Shown one piece after another: positions 14,710 to 22,018 of a DNA stretch of 29,699 nt. The translations under genes and the position numbers were made by a program. The stretch's first letter is position 1. Each line of letters begins with the position of its first letter. This stretch comes from a virus, in the IMG/VR virus record IMGVR_UViG_3300021962_000455, positions 1 through 29,699 of that record. One strand, 5' to 3'. The notes beneath the pieces were generated by a model, which saw only the letters and a program-made list of their open reading frames with translations, was not told the origin of the DNA and searched no databases.

Positions 14710-15312
14710 TTGTTCATCGAAACCGTCTTATGGACACTTAGTTTTGTCCCAATTTGGGTAATTCATGCAACACTTTTTGCTGGTGCAGGTTTGTTTGTAA
14801 TCACTACTATTGCATCACACATCCCATTTATAAAAACATATGCAATGATTTTGAGACTAATCTCAATCATTGCCATTGTCATTGGAATTTACTTGGAAGG
14901 AGCATTAGGTTTTATTCAACAGCACAAAAAAGCAATGGATGAATTAAATGCGAAAATCAAAGTGGCGGAACAACAAGCAGATGATGCCAACAAAAAAATT
15001 AAAACAAAGATTGTAGAAACAGTAAAAATTATCAAGGACACAACAAATGCAAATGTTCAAGCGATTCGTGAATATGGTAGCGATAACTGTAAGTTGTCTA
15101 ATGTTGGCATCATGCTCCATGATGTTGCCAGCCAAAATCAAGTTCCCCCAAGCACCATCGGAACTGTTAGAGGAACCTCCGATGTTGAAACCAATAAACT
15201 CATCGAAACCGCAATCGAAAACTACGGAACCTGTTACGAAATGAGAGAAAAACTCAAAGCGTGGCAAGACTGGTATAAAACTCAAAAAGATATTTACGAA
15301 TCTGTAAAGTAA
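14710..15312 (+). CDS. i-spanin-like (Rz-like) membrane protein
   Basis: The gene is read from a TTG at 14710 with GGAG (14699-14702) upstream. The only nearby ATG (14698) leads to an immediate stop. The 200-residue product has two membrane segments (about 8-33 and 43-65), then a coiled-coil region (70-120) rich in Lys, Glu and Ala, and a soluble C-terminal domain with two Cys (about 127 and 178). This is an inner-membrane protein with a large outward coiled coil, as expected of an i-spanin, although one membrane segment is more usual. The strongest support is the nested o-spanin-like lipoprotein gene at 15047. A role in outer-membrane disruption at lysis is inferred. Confidence 0.75.
   Translation: MFIETVLWTLSFVPIWVIHATLFAGAGLFVITTIASHIPFIKTYAMILRLISIIAIVIGIYLEGALGFIQQHKKAMDELNAKIKVAEQQADDANKKIKTKIVETVKIIKDTTNANVQAIREYGSDNCKLSNVGIMLHDVASQNQVPPSTIGTVRGTSDVETNKLIETAIENYGTCYEMREKLKAWQDWYKTQKDIYESVK
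15047..15244 (+). CDS. o-spanin-like (Rz1-like) lipoprotein nested in the i-spanin gene
   Basis: This 65-residue frame lies wholly inside the 14710 gene in the +1 frame. The ATG at 15047 has AAGGA (15034-15038) eight bases upstream. The product has a basic N-terminus (MQMFKRF), a hydrophobic stretch, and a lipobox LASC at 20-23, so signal peptidase II would leave a 43-residue lipoprotein starting at Cys23. The mature part is Pro-rich (LPAKIKFPQAPSELLEEPP), which is typical of Rz1 proteins that reach from the outer membrane to the i-spanin. The embedded Rz/Rz1 arrangement is known from lambda. It fits a Gram-negative host. Confidence 0.85.
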   Translation: MQMFKRFVNMVAITVSCLMLASCSMMLPAKIKFPQAPSELLEEPPMLKPINSSKPQSKTTEPVTK

Positions 15313-15321
15313 TTATATAAT
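15293..15321 (+). promoter_or_regulatory. Possible weak promoter upstream of nrdA
   Basis: TTTACG (15293-15298), 17 bp, then a perfect TATAAT (15316-15321). The -35 matches only four of six bases. The -10 lies in a 14-bp palindrome TAATTATATAATTA (15310-15323) that includes the stop codon of the i-spanin gene. A start near 15328 would give a 36-base leader before nrdA at 15364. AT-rich chance similarity is possible. Confidence 0.4.
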
Positions 15322-15363
15322 TAGTCTTTGGTCTTAACAACAATAAAAAATTAGGTAAATAAT

Positions 15364-17157
15364 ATGGAAGAACATCTTGGCATAAGAATTGATTTGGGGC
15401 GTGATAAACTTTTTGATGAACTAGGCATCAAGAGATTAAAAGAAAGTTATATGAGAGAGGATGAGACTAGTCCTCAAGAAAGGTTTGCGTATGTATCAAA
15501 AGCGTTTGGGTCTAATGCAGAGCATTCACAGAGACTATACGAGTATTCTTCTAAACATTGGTTATCTTATTCTACTCCCATTCTTTCTTTTGGGCGTTCT
15601 AAGCGTGGCCTTCCTATATCATGCTTCTTACCTTATCTCTCAGATAGTGCAGAAGGTCTTGTCGATACTCTATCGGAAGTAAATTGGCTATCAATGTTAG
15701 GAGGCGGTGTTGGAATCGGTATTGGTATTCGTAGTGCTGATGACAAAAGTGTTGGGGTTATGCCTCATCTACGCACTTATGACGCTTCTTCTCTCGCTTA
15801 CAGGCAAGGCAGGACTCGCCGAGGTTCTTACGCCGCTTATCTTGATATTTCCCATCCTGATATTATGCTTTTTTTAGAGATTCGCAAACCAACAGGCGAC
15901 CAAAATATGCGTTGCTTGAACCTACATCATGGCATTAATATTACAGATGACTTCATGCAAATTATTGAAAAGTGTATGTTGGATAAAGATGCAGATGATT
16001 CTTGGCATCTCAGAGACCCACATGATGGCACTATAAGAGAAACTGTATCAGCGAGAGAGTTGTGGCAACGAATTCTTGAAACGAGAATGTTGACGGGCGA
16101 ACCTTACATTCATTTCATTGACACATCGAATAAAATGATGCCAGAGTTTCAAAAGAAATTAGGTCTATCAATCAAACAATCTAATTTGTGTAGTGAAATT
16201 ATTCTACCGACTGATAAGGAACGAACCGCAGTATGTTGCTTATCATCATTAAACTTGGAGTATTATGATGACTGGAAAAACGATAATATTTTCCTTCGTG
16301 ATGTTGCAGAAATGCTTGACAATGTTCTTCAGCATTTTATTGATAATGCACCTGCCCCCATTGAAAGAGCAAAATATTCAGCAATGCGAGAAAGAAGTAT
16401 CGGCATCGGTGCGTTGGGCTTTCATGCCTACTTGCAAAAAAATAACATTCCTTGGGAATCAGCAATGGCCACTGGCGCAAACATGAAAATGTTTAAGCAC
16501 ATAAGAGCGTATCTAGACCAAGCAAACATATATCTTGGTAAAGAAAGAGGTGAGGCACCAGATGCAAAAGGAACAGGTCAAAGATTCTCACATATGATGG
16601 CCATTGCACCAAACGCATCATCTTCAATTTTGATGGGTAATACAAGTCCGAGCATTGAACCTTTCAGAGCAAATGCGTATAGACAAGATACATTAAGTGG
16701 TTCTTTCTTAAATAAGAATAAACATTTAGATAAAATTATCAAGGAGAAATGTGATGCCGATTCAAAACTCGACTACCAAGAAATCTGGTCAAGTATCATT
16801 GCCAATGACGGAAGTGTCCAACACCTTGAATTTTTGGATGAGTGGACAAAAGATGTTTACAAAACAAGTATGGAAATTGACCAGCGATGGATTGTGGAGC
16901 ATGCAGCTCACAGACAAAGTTACATTGACCAAGCGCAGTCGCTAAATCTCTTCTTTAGACCAGATGCTCACATAAAATATTTACATGCGATTCATTTTCT
17001 TGCTTGGAAGCAAGGATTAAAAACACTATACTACTGCCGTAGTGAGAAGTTAGCAAAGGCCGATAAAGTATCAAAACGAATTGAGAGAGAAGTTATTAAA
17101 GAATTAGATTTAAAATCTATTGCAGAGGGAGACACTTGCCTAGCATGTGAAGGATAA
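15364..17157 (+). CDS. nrdA: Ribonucleotide reductase class I large subunit NrdA, short form
   Basis: NrdA reduces ribonucleoside diphosphates to deoxyribonucleotides with the NrdB radical subunit at 18867. Key residues are visible. Cys87 in LPISCF and one of Cys291/Cys292 in AVCCLSSLNL form the redox pair. The barrel finger loop NLCSE (274-278) carries the radical Cys276 with Asn274 and Glu278. The C-terminal shuttle cysteines are in CLACEG (593-596). At 597 residues it is much shorter than E. coli NrdA (761). The first catalytic Cys comes about 140 residues earlier, so the N-terminal ATP-cone is missing and dATP feedback inhibition through it would be absent. Unusually, three other genes separate it from nrdB. 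Confidence 0.95.
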   Translation: MEEHLGIRIDLGRDKLFDELGIKRLKESYMREDETSPQERFAYVSKAFGSNAEHSQRLYEYSSKHWLSYSTPILSFGRSKRGLPISCFLPYLSDSAEGLVDTLSEVNWLSMLGGGVGIGIGIRSADDKSVGVMPHLRTYDASSLAYRQGRTRRGSYAAYLDISHPDIMLFLEIRKPTGDQNMRCLNLHHGINITDDFMQIIEKCMLDKDADDSWHLRDPHDGTIRETVSARELWQRILETRMLTGEPYIHFIDTSNKMMPEFQKKLGLSIKQSNLCSEIILPTDKERTAVCCLSSLNLEYYDDWKNDNIFLRDVAEMLDNVLQHFIDNAPAPIERAKYSAMRERSIGIGALGFHAYLQKNNIPWESAMATGANMKMFKHIRAYLDQANIYLGKERGEAPDAKGTGQRFSHMMAIAPNASSSILMGNTSPSIEPFRANAYRQDTLSGSFLNKNKHLDKIIKEKCDADSKLDYQEIWSSIIANDGSVQHLEFLDEWTKDVYKTSMEIDQRWIVEHAAHRQSYIDQAQSLNLFFRPDAHIKYLHAIHFLAWKQGLKTLYYCRSEKLAKADKVSKRIEREVIKELDLKSIAEGDTCLACEG

Positions 17158-17158
17158 T

Positions 17159-17773
17159 ATGATTAGTGATGAAGAGTATGAAGAGTTATATAAGTGGACA
17201 GAAAATTACATCAACGAAAAGTGTATCATAAGAAAATATGGAATGCCAGGTAAAGCACCTGGCACAAAGTATTCTTGGATATTCTATTTACGAAATGGTT
17301 TGTTTAATCATGAATTTTCTTCTGCAATTGCACAGATGTTTCTTTATAAAATTGCAAACGAAGTGGGACATTTTGATTTTCAGATTTGCGGTTTAGAAAC
17401 AGCATCTACACCAATGCTGGCTACCATACCTTTGGTGGGTCGTATATTTGGTTTAGACATTAACGCATTCTCTATTCGCAAACAGCGAAAAGAATATGGT
17501 TTACTCAATTGGATTGAAGGTGTGCCAAATGATAAACCGTGTTTGATATTAGATGACCTCTGTAATTCATCCGTGTCGATGAAGCAGGCTTACGATGTGT
17601 TACAAGAAGAAAATCATTCTATTTTCCCTTATTCTTTTTGTATAGTAAATAAAGTGAATAAAAAAATACATGAAAAATTTAGAGTAGAACATGATATGTA
17701 TTTACCAAAACACATGCAAGTATTATATCTTTATGATTTAGATAATTTTAACCTTTCAGGTCCGTCACATTAA
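17159..17773 (+). CDS. Phosphoribosyltransferase, orotate-PRTase-like
   Basis: The start is taken as the ATG at 17159, one base after the nrdA stop, with GAAGGA upstream. A GTG at 17147 is in frame but inside nrdA. The 204-residue protein has the type I PRTase fold pattern: ICGLETASTPMLATIPL (about 76-92), FSIRKQRKEYG (104-114, matching the orotate PRTase RKxxKxxG loop), and the PRPP-binding strand CLILDDLCNSSVSM (128-141) with the acidic pair Asp132-Asp133. The family links PRPP to a base such as orotate. The usual Thr-Thr-Gly of the PRPP loop is Asn-Ser-Ser here, so activity or substrate may differ. It sits between the reductase genes. Confidence 0.8.
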   Translation: MISDEEYEELYKWTENYINEKCIIRKYGMPGKAPGTKYSWIFYLRNGLFNHEFSSAIAQMFLYKIANEVGHFDFQICGLETASTPMLATIPLVGRIFGLDINAFSIRKQRKEYGLLNWIEGVPNDKPCLILDDLCNSSVSMKQAYDVLQEENHSIFPYSFCIVNKVNKKIHEKFRVEHDMYLPKHMQVLYLYDLDNFNLSGPSH

Positions 17774-17807
17774 ATTAGAAATTTTATTATTAAAAGGATA
17801 AATTAAA

Positions 17808-18350
17808 ATGAAATTAGAAGTTCCACAAAAATGTGTAGGTAAAATTTCATCAGACTTGACAAATAAATTTTTATCAAGAATCAAACCGGAACATTGGTTA
17901 GAAAATACTGCCAGAAATCAAATGGGTAATCTAACACAAACTGAATCAATTATTTTCAGATTTTTTACTGATTATGAACACGCAAAACATGATGATTGGG
18001 AAAAACATATTATTAATTTTAAGATGTATGATGTTTATAAAGATTTGATTGATGAAGCAAAAGATGAATTAAAAAAATACTATAACTTTAAAAATTACAT
18101 GTGCTTTTTAGCAAAATTGATTCCTCATGGTCAAATTGGTCGCCATTCTGATGGTGGTGAATTTCTAGAAACTTGTCATCGTGTTCATATACCACTAAAA
18201 ACAAATCCTGATGTGTATTATATTATTGAAGGTAAACCTTATTATTGGGAAGCAAATAACATTTATGAATTTGACAACACCAGACAACATGAAGTAATGA
18301 ATGCTAGCTCTGAAGAAAGAATTCATTTGATGTTTAATTTATACGATTAA
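17808..18350 (+). CDS. 2OG-Fe(II) oxygenase, aspartyl/asparaginyl beta-hydroxylase-like
   Basis: The C-terminal part of this 180-residue protein matches the aspartyl/asparaginyl beta-hydroxylase group. It has GRHSDGGEF with His113 and Asp115, CHRVHIPLKTNP near 123-134, a turn in YYWEANNIYEFDNTR, then HEVMNASSEERIHLMF with the iron His161 and 2-oxoglutarate-binding Arg171. These enzymes couple 2-oxoglutarate decarboxylation to hydroxylation of a protein side chain or small molecule. The substrate is unknown. The ATG has an AAAGGAT site after a 34-base AT-rich gap. The second oxygenase starts two bases after its stop. Confidence 0.85.
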   Translation: MKLEVPQKCVGKISSDLTNKFLSRIKPEHWLENTARNQMGNLTQTESIIFRFFTDYEHAKHDDWEKHIINFKMYDVYKDLIDEAKDELKKYYNFKNYMCFLAKLIPHGQIGRHSDGGEFLETCHRVHIPLKTNPDVYYIIEGKPYYWEANNIYEFDNTRQHEVMNASSEERIHLMFNLYD

Positions 18351-18352
18351 TT

Positions 18353-18865
18353 ATGTTTAAAACATTAGTCATTGAGAATTTTATTGATGCAAAAACAAGA
18401 TTTGAACTAAACGAATTTTGTAAGTTACATCATTGGAAATTAATAAACAAATCAACACCAGATGTTAATTATATGTCTTGGGTTCGAATTCTAGAAAATG
18501 AATCTGAGTATGCTGATATGATTAAACATATGGTTGAGATTGAAACTAATTTAAAACTTAAAACTGTTCGTTTAAAAATTAATGGCCAAACACATGGACA
18601 ATGTGGGGTCATGCATACAGACATACACGAAACAAACACAAAAGAAAATCTTACATTAATTCTTTTTATAAATGATTTTTGGAACCCTATATGGGGAGGT
18701 CATTTATTGGTGGTTGAAGATAACAAAACGCATTCTTATATTCCAGAAGTTTGCAAAGCAGTAATATTAGATTCAAGTCTTCCTCATGTTGGATTAGAAC
18801 CGACTAAATGGTGTGAATCAATGCGAATGACTTGGGCTCAACAATTCGAAATTTTAGGAGAATAA
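18353..18865 (+). CDS. 2OG-Fe(II) oxygenase, prolyl-4-hydroxylase-like
   Basis: This 170-residue protein follows the 2OG-Fe(II) oxygenase pattern. VMHTDIHE gives His88 and Asp90. LTLILFINDFWNPIWGGHLL (100-119) is the usual strand-turn with GGxL. Then LDSSLPHVGLEP supplies the distal His145, and CESMRMTWAQQF the 2-oxoglutarate-binding Arg158. It resembles prolyl-4-hydroxylase-like phage proteins acting on proteins or, in other phages, possibly on nucleic acid or carbohydrates. It is a different subgroup from the adjacent oxygenase at 17808, so it is not a simple duplication. It abuts nrdB. Confidence 0.85.
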   Translation: MFKTLVIENFIDAKTRFELNEFCKLHHWKLINKSTPDVNYMSWVRILENESEYADMIKHMVEIETNLKLKTVRLKINGQTHGQCGVMHTDIHETNTKENLTLILFINDFWNPIWGGHLLVVEDNKTHSYIPEVCKAVILDSSLPHVGLEPTKWCESMRMTWAQQFEILGE

Positions 18866-18866
18866 A

Positions 18867-19859
18867 TTGGTCAGTAAAGAAAAACATAACTTAATGCAAG
18901 AACGAGATTCGTTTAAACCGTTCTACTATCCGTGGGCATATGATGCATGGTTAAAGCACGAACAATCACATTGGTTACATAGTGAGGTGCCTATGCTTGA
19001 AGATGTAAAAGATTGGAAGAAGAAATTAACACCAGAACAAAAACAATTTTTAACACACATCTTTAGATTTTTCACACAGGGCGATATTGATGTTGCTGGC
19101 GGGTATGTTAAGAATTATCTTCCTTATTTTTCACAACCAGAAGTTCGCATGATGCTTTTAGGTTTCGCCGCAAGAGAAGCATTACATATTGCCGCCTATT
19201 CGCATTTGATTGAAACTCTAGGTTTACCAGAGGCAATGTATAATCAGTTTTTAGAGTATGATGCTATGAGACAAAAACATGATTATGTAAAAGATATTTC
19301 AAATAAAAACGGAACAAAACAAAACACAGCAAAACATATTGCAGTATTCTCAGCGTTTACAGAGGGTATGCAGTTGTTCTCTTCATTTATTATGTTATTG
19401 AATTTTCCACGCCACGGTATGATGAAAGGTATGGGGCAGATTGTTACTTGGTCTATTGTTGATGAAACTATGCATGCCGAATCAATGATTAAATTGTTCA
19501 GAACATATATTGAAGAGAATAAAGAAATTTGGAATGATGACCTCAAATCTCAACTATATATCATAGCAGAGCGAATGGTTGAACTTGAAGATAAATTTAT
19601 TGACTTAGCATTTGAGATGGGTGAGATGAATAATCTGACCTCTGAAGATGTTAAAAAATATATTCGCTATATTGCAGATAGAAGATTAATATCTTTAGGA
19701 TTAAAAGGTGTATTTAAAGTAAAAAAGAATCCTTTACCTTGGGTAGAAGAAATGATTAACGCACCAACACATACAAATTTCTTTGAAAATCGCTCGACAG
19801 ATTATTCTAAAGGCGCATTATCTGGTAATTGGGATGAGGTTTGGGGAAAGGCCGCATAA
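18867..19859 (+). CDS. nrdB: Ribonucleotide reductase class I small subunit NrdB
   Basis: NrdB holds the di-iron tyrosyl radical used by NrdA. The 330-residue length fits. EALHIAAY (104-111) supplies Glu104, His107 and the radical Tyr111. An Asp in QGDIDVAGG (73 or 75) is the first ligand. The second EX2H half is DETMHAESM near 204. The start is read as TTG at 18867, one base after the upstream stop, with AGGAG (18856-18860). The next ATG is at residue 10, so the product could begin there. The following gene starts directly after its stop. Confidence 0.95.
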   Translation: MVSKEKHNLMQERDSFKPFYYPWAYDAWLKHEQSHWLHSEVPMLEDVKDWKKKLTPEQKQFLTHIFRFFTQGDIDVAGGYVKNYLPYFSQPEVRMMLLGFAAREALHIAAYSHLIETLGLPEAMYNQFLEYDAMRQKHDYVKDISNKNGTKQNTAKHIAVFSAFTEGMQLFSSFIMLLNFPRHGMMKGMGQIVTWSIVDETMHAESMIKLFRTYIEENKEIWNDDLKSQLYIIAERMVELEDKFIDLAFEMGEMNNLTSEDVKKYIRYIADRRLISLGLKGVFKVKKNPLPWVEEMINAPTHTNFFENRSTDYSKGALSGNWDEVWGKAA

Positions 19860-20294
19860 ATGAAAAAATTTTTAGCAATTTTATTTTTAATTCCAACATT
19901 AGTATTCGCACAAAAAACTCCGCAAGGTGCAACCTATGACGCACAGATTCTCCGTGTTAATGACGGCGATACTGTAGTCATAGCGGCACCCTTTTTACCT
20001 GCGCCACTTAAACCTGAACTTGCAGTTAGAATCTACGGAGTTGACACACCAGAAAAAGGATTTAGAGCTCAATGCCCTTCTGAAGATGCAAGAGGAAAAG
20101 CCGCTACTGAATTTACAAAAAACGCAGTCGCAAATTCCACTAAGCGTCAAGTTACGCTCTATGCATGGGACAAGTTCGGTGGTCGTGTTCTTGGCGATAT
20201 ATTATTGAATGGTCAATCGTTGAGAAGTGCCTTGATTGCAAATGGTTATGCTAGAGAATATTTTGGAGATGCAAAACAATCTTGGTGTAACTAA
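19860..20294 (+). CDS. Secreted SNase-like (thermonuclease) protein
   Basis: The 144-residue protein has a signal peptide (MKKFLAILFLIPTLVFA, cleavage near 17-18), so it is likely exported. The mature part has the staphylococcal nuclease core: AQILRVNDGDTVVI (Asp ligand), LAVRIYGVDTPEKG (Arg and Asp-Thr), and YAWDKFGGRVLGDILLNG with the second catalytic Arg. SALIANGYAREYFG follows near the end. Such nucleases cut DNA or RNA with calcium. A periplasmic or extracellular phage nuclease is unusual. It could degrade DNA left in the envelope or act against competing phage DNA. It abuts nrdB and lies two bases before the PD-(D/E)XK-like gene. Confidence 0.88.
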   Translation: MKKFLAILFLIPTLVFAQKTPQGATYDAQILRVNDGDTVVIAAPFLPAPLKPELAVRIYGVDTPEKGFRAQCPSEDARGKAATEFTKNAVANSTKRQVTLYAWDKFGGRVLGDILLNGQSLRSALIANGYAREYFGDAKQSWCN

Positions 20295-20296
20295 GA

Positions 20297-21205
20297 ATGG
20301 CACTAAAATTCGATTACGATATTGTAAGCAATCTTTTAATTTCTTTAGGTTACAAAAATCTAAAGAAAATGTCTGCTACTAAAATTGCTGTTCTTACAGA
20401 TGAGAACAGAGTTAAAGTTTTAGAGAATATTGAAAGTAAAATTAAAGGTTCTAGATATGATACAAAACCATCTGGCGAATCTTCAGTTGGTCGTGTTATT
20501 GTAGGACCTATTGCTGTATTAGCAAAACCAGCAGGTAAACAAGGTGGTGCCTCTGCTGGAGTTGGTAATGAATCAATTGTAGTCGATACAATTAATGAGT
20601 ATACAAAAAAAGGACCAATCAATGTTGTGTTCAAAGGTGGTAATAAATCATTTACAGTCCTCGCTTGTAAGAAAGCAGAACAGGTTGGTGGTGATACATC
20701 AAATAGAAAAAAAGCAGACATTAGATTAACAGATTCAAAGGGTAAGATATATCCAATTTCTATTAAAAAAGATGATGCAGAGACTTGGGAATCAGCAGAT
20801 TCATATTTTAGTAAAGATGCAAAAAATATTATTGATAAAGCAATTAAAGCGAACAAAACAAAATTAGTAAATCAAGGAAGTTATTTCACACTAGAACCTA
20901 ACATCGCTGTTACAGCAACAGCAAAAGAAAAAAAAGATGTTGTTTTTGGTTCAGACTTATCTCCTGATGGTTGTGTAATTACAAAAACATTTACATCAAG
21001 GTCTTTTGATTTGAAAGGTGATACACTAACAATTGATTGTTCAAATATCATTACAGAAATGAAAGATGTTAAAGGTGATAAAGATGTTTATTTTTTAATT
21101 CGTAATGATAAAACAAGAAAAAGTATTAGAGAGTATCCTGGCATTCGTATTCTCGCCGCATACAAAAAGAGAATCAATAAAAATGTAGTTATTGTAGATA
21201 GGTAA
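20297..21205 (+). CDS. PD-(D/E)XK-like restriction-endonuclease-fold protein
   Basis: The 302-residue protein shows GNESIVVDTINEY (Glu92 on a helix) after a Gly/Pro-rich GPIAVLAKPAGKQ stretch. Then KKADIRLTDSKGK with Asp141 and IYPISIKKDD with Lys157/Lys158 complete a D-x(n)-SxK pattern, where Ser takes the usual Glu/Asp place. This looks like the metal-binding core of the PD-(D/E)XK nuclease superfamily. The C-terminal 100 residues are beta-rich and basic. It could be a host-DNA-degrading, homing or resolvase-like enzyme. I cannot assign a cut site. It follows the secreted nuclease. Confidence 0.65.
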   Translation: MALKFDYDIVSNLLISLGYKNLKKMSATKIAVLTDENRVKVLENIESKIKGSRYDTKPSGESSVGRVIVGPIAVLAKPAGKQGGASAGVGNESIVVDTINEYTKKGPINVVFKGGNKSFTVLACKKAEQVGGDTSNRKKADIRLTDSKGKIYPISIKKDDAETWESADSYFSKDAKNIIDKAIKANKTKLVNQGSYFTLEPNIAVTATAKEKKDVVFGSDLSPDGCVITKTFTSRSFDLKGDTLTIDCSNIITEMKDVKGDKDVYFLIRNDKTRKSIREYPGIRILAAYKKRINKNVVIVDR

Positions 21206-21208
21206 ACC

Positions 21209-21445
21209 ATGACATTAGATTATTATAATTTGAAAACTATTGTTGAATTAGCAAAAGAAATTGAGAGTGAAGACCCAATAGATTGGTCTAATTTAAATGT
21301 AGATAAAAACTTAGCATATAACATCATAGCATCACAAGTCATAGAGTTGATGAAGCAGAGTGACGATATGATTAAAACAACAATGATAGTTAAATTGATT
21401 GTTGAAAATTTTGTGTTACATTTGAAGTTACAGAGATTGCAATGA
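21209..21445 (+). CDS. Small conserved helical phage protein
   Basis: The 78-residue, mostly helical protein begins MTLDYYNLKTIVELAKEIE. It contains DPIDWSNLNVDKNLAYNIIA, then a hydrophobic helix MIKTTMIVKLIVENFVLHLKL. It resembles small phage proteins of unknown function. It overlaps the dCMP deaminase gene by 4 bases (ATGA), so the two are translationally coupled. Confidence 0.7.
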   Translation: MTLDYYNLKTIVELAKEIESEDPIDWSNLNVDKNLAYNIIASQVIELMKQSDDMIKTTMIVKLIVENFVLHLKLQRLQ

Positions 21446-21882
21446 AAGATAAAATGATTCATGCTCATTTGAATGTTGCTAATGAGTATTCTAAACTAAG
21501 TCATGCAGTAAGATTAAAAGTTGGATGTGTGATTGTAAAAGAAGATAGAATTATTTCTATCGGATACAACGGAACACCATCAGGTTGGGATAATGTTTGT
21601 GAAGAAGTTATAGAACAACATGAAGATGGTGGTCAAGTTTTGAAAACAAAACCTGAGGTGCTACATGCTGAACAAAATGCAATTGCTAAATTGGCGAAGT
21701 CTAATGATTCTGGTCTTGGTGCTGATATGTTTATCACTCACGCCCCATGTGTTGATTGTGCTAAACTTATTCTTCAGTCTGGCATTAATAATGTATTCTA
21801 TAGAAGTGCCTACAGAGATGATGCGGGAATTAAATTTTTGGAAAAAGGAAAAGTAAAGGTGATTCATGTCAAAGATTCATGA
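21442..21882 (+). CDS. dCMP deaminase
   Basis: The 146-residue zinc enzyme converts dCMP to dUMP, the substrate of ThyX. Motif HAEQNAI (His and catalytic Glu) is near 74-80 and PCVDC, with the two zinc cysteines, near 103-107. KVGCVIVKEDRIISIGYNGTPSGWDN (split over 26-51) is the typical dCMP-deaminase nucleotide-binding region. The length is short compared with T4 (193 residues). The ATG at 21442 overlaps the upstream gene by 4 bases, and the zinc-ribbon gene begins inside its last 17 bases. Confidence 0.93.
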   Translation: MKDKMIHAHLNVANEYSKLSHAVRLKVGCVIVKEDRIISIGYNGTPSGWDNVCEEVIEQHEDGGQVLKTKPEVLHAEQNAIAKLAKSNDSGLGADMFITHAPCVDCAKLILQSGINNVFYRSAYRDDAGIKFLEKGKVKVIHVKDS

Positions 21883-22018
21883 ATATCAATGTATAAACTG
21901 CGATGCAGATTTTAAAATAAAACACGATATGGACTCAGATTACTGGCATATTGAATACTGTCCATTTTGTGGCGATAAACTAGATGAAGATAATTTTGTA
22001 GATGACGAAGATAATTAA
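21866..22018 (+). CDS. 50-residue zinc-ribbon protein
   Basis: A short open frame starts at ATG 21866, inside the end of dCMP deaminase, with AAGGTG six bases upstream. It ends at a TAA at 22018, after the resolvase start at 22002. The product has two Cys pairs, CINC (residues 9-12) and CPFC (32-35), a knuckle arrangement typical of a zinc ribbon, and a strongly acidic tail (DKLDEDNFVDDEDN). It fills what would otherwise be a 119-base gap. The function is unknown. Similar short zinc-ribbon proteins in phages can bind RNA polymerase or DNA, but this is inference. Confidence 0.75.
   Translation: MSKIHEYQCINCDADFKIKHDMDSDYWHIEYCPFCGDKLDEDNFVDDEDN

Noticed and set aside
16110-16140. TTGACA hexamers inside genes (for example near 1638, 10650, 16110, 17855, 20041, 26768)
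   Set aside because: None has an acceptable -10 box at 16-18 bp, unlike the site at 23551, so they are taken as coding coincidences.
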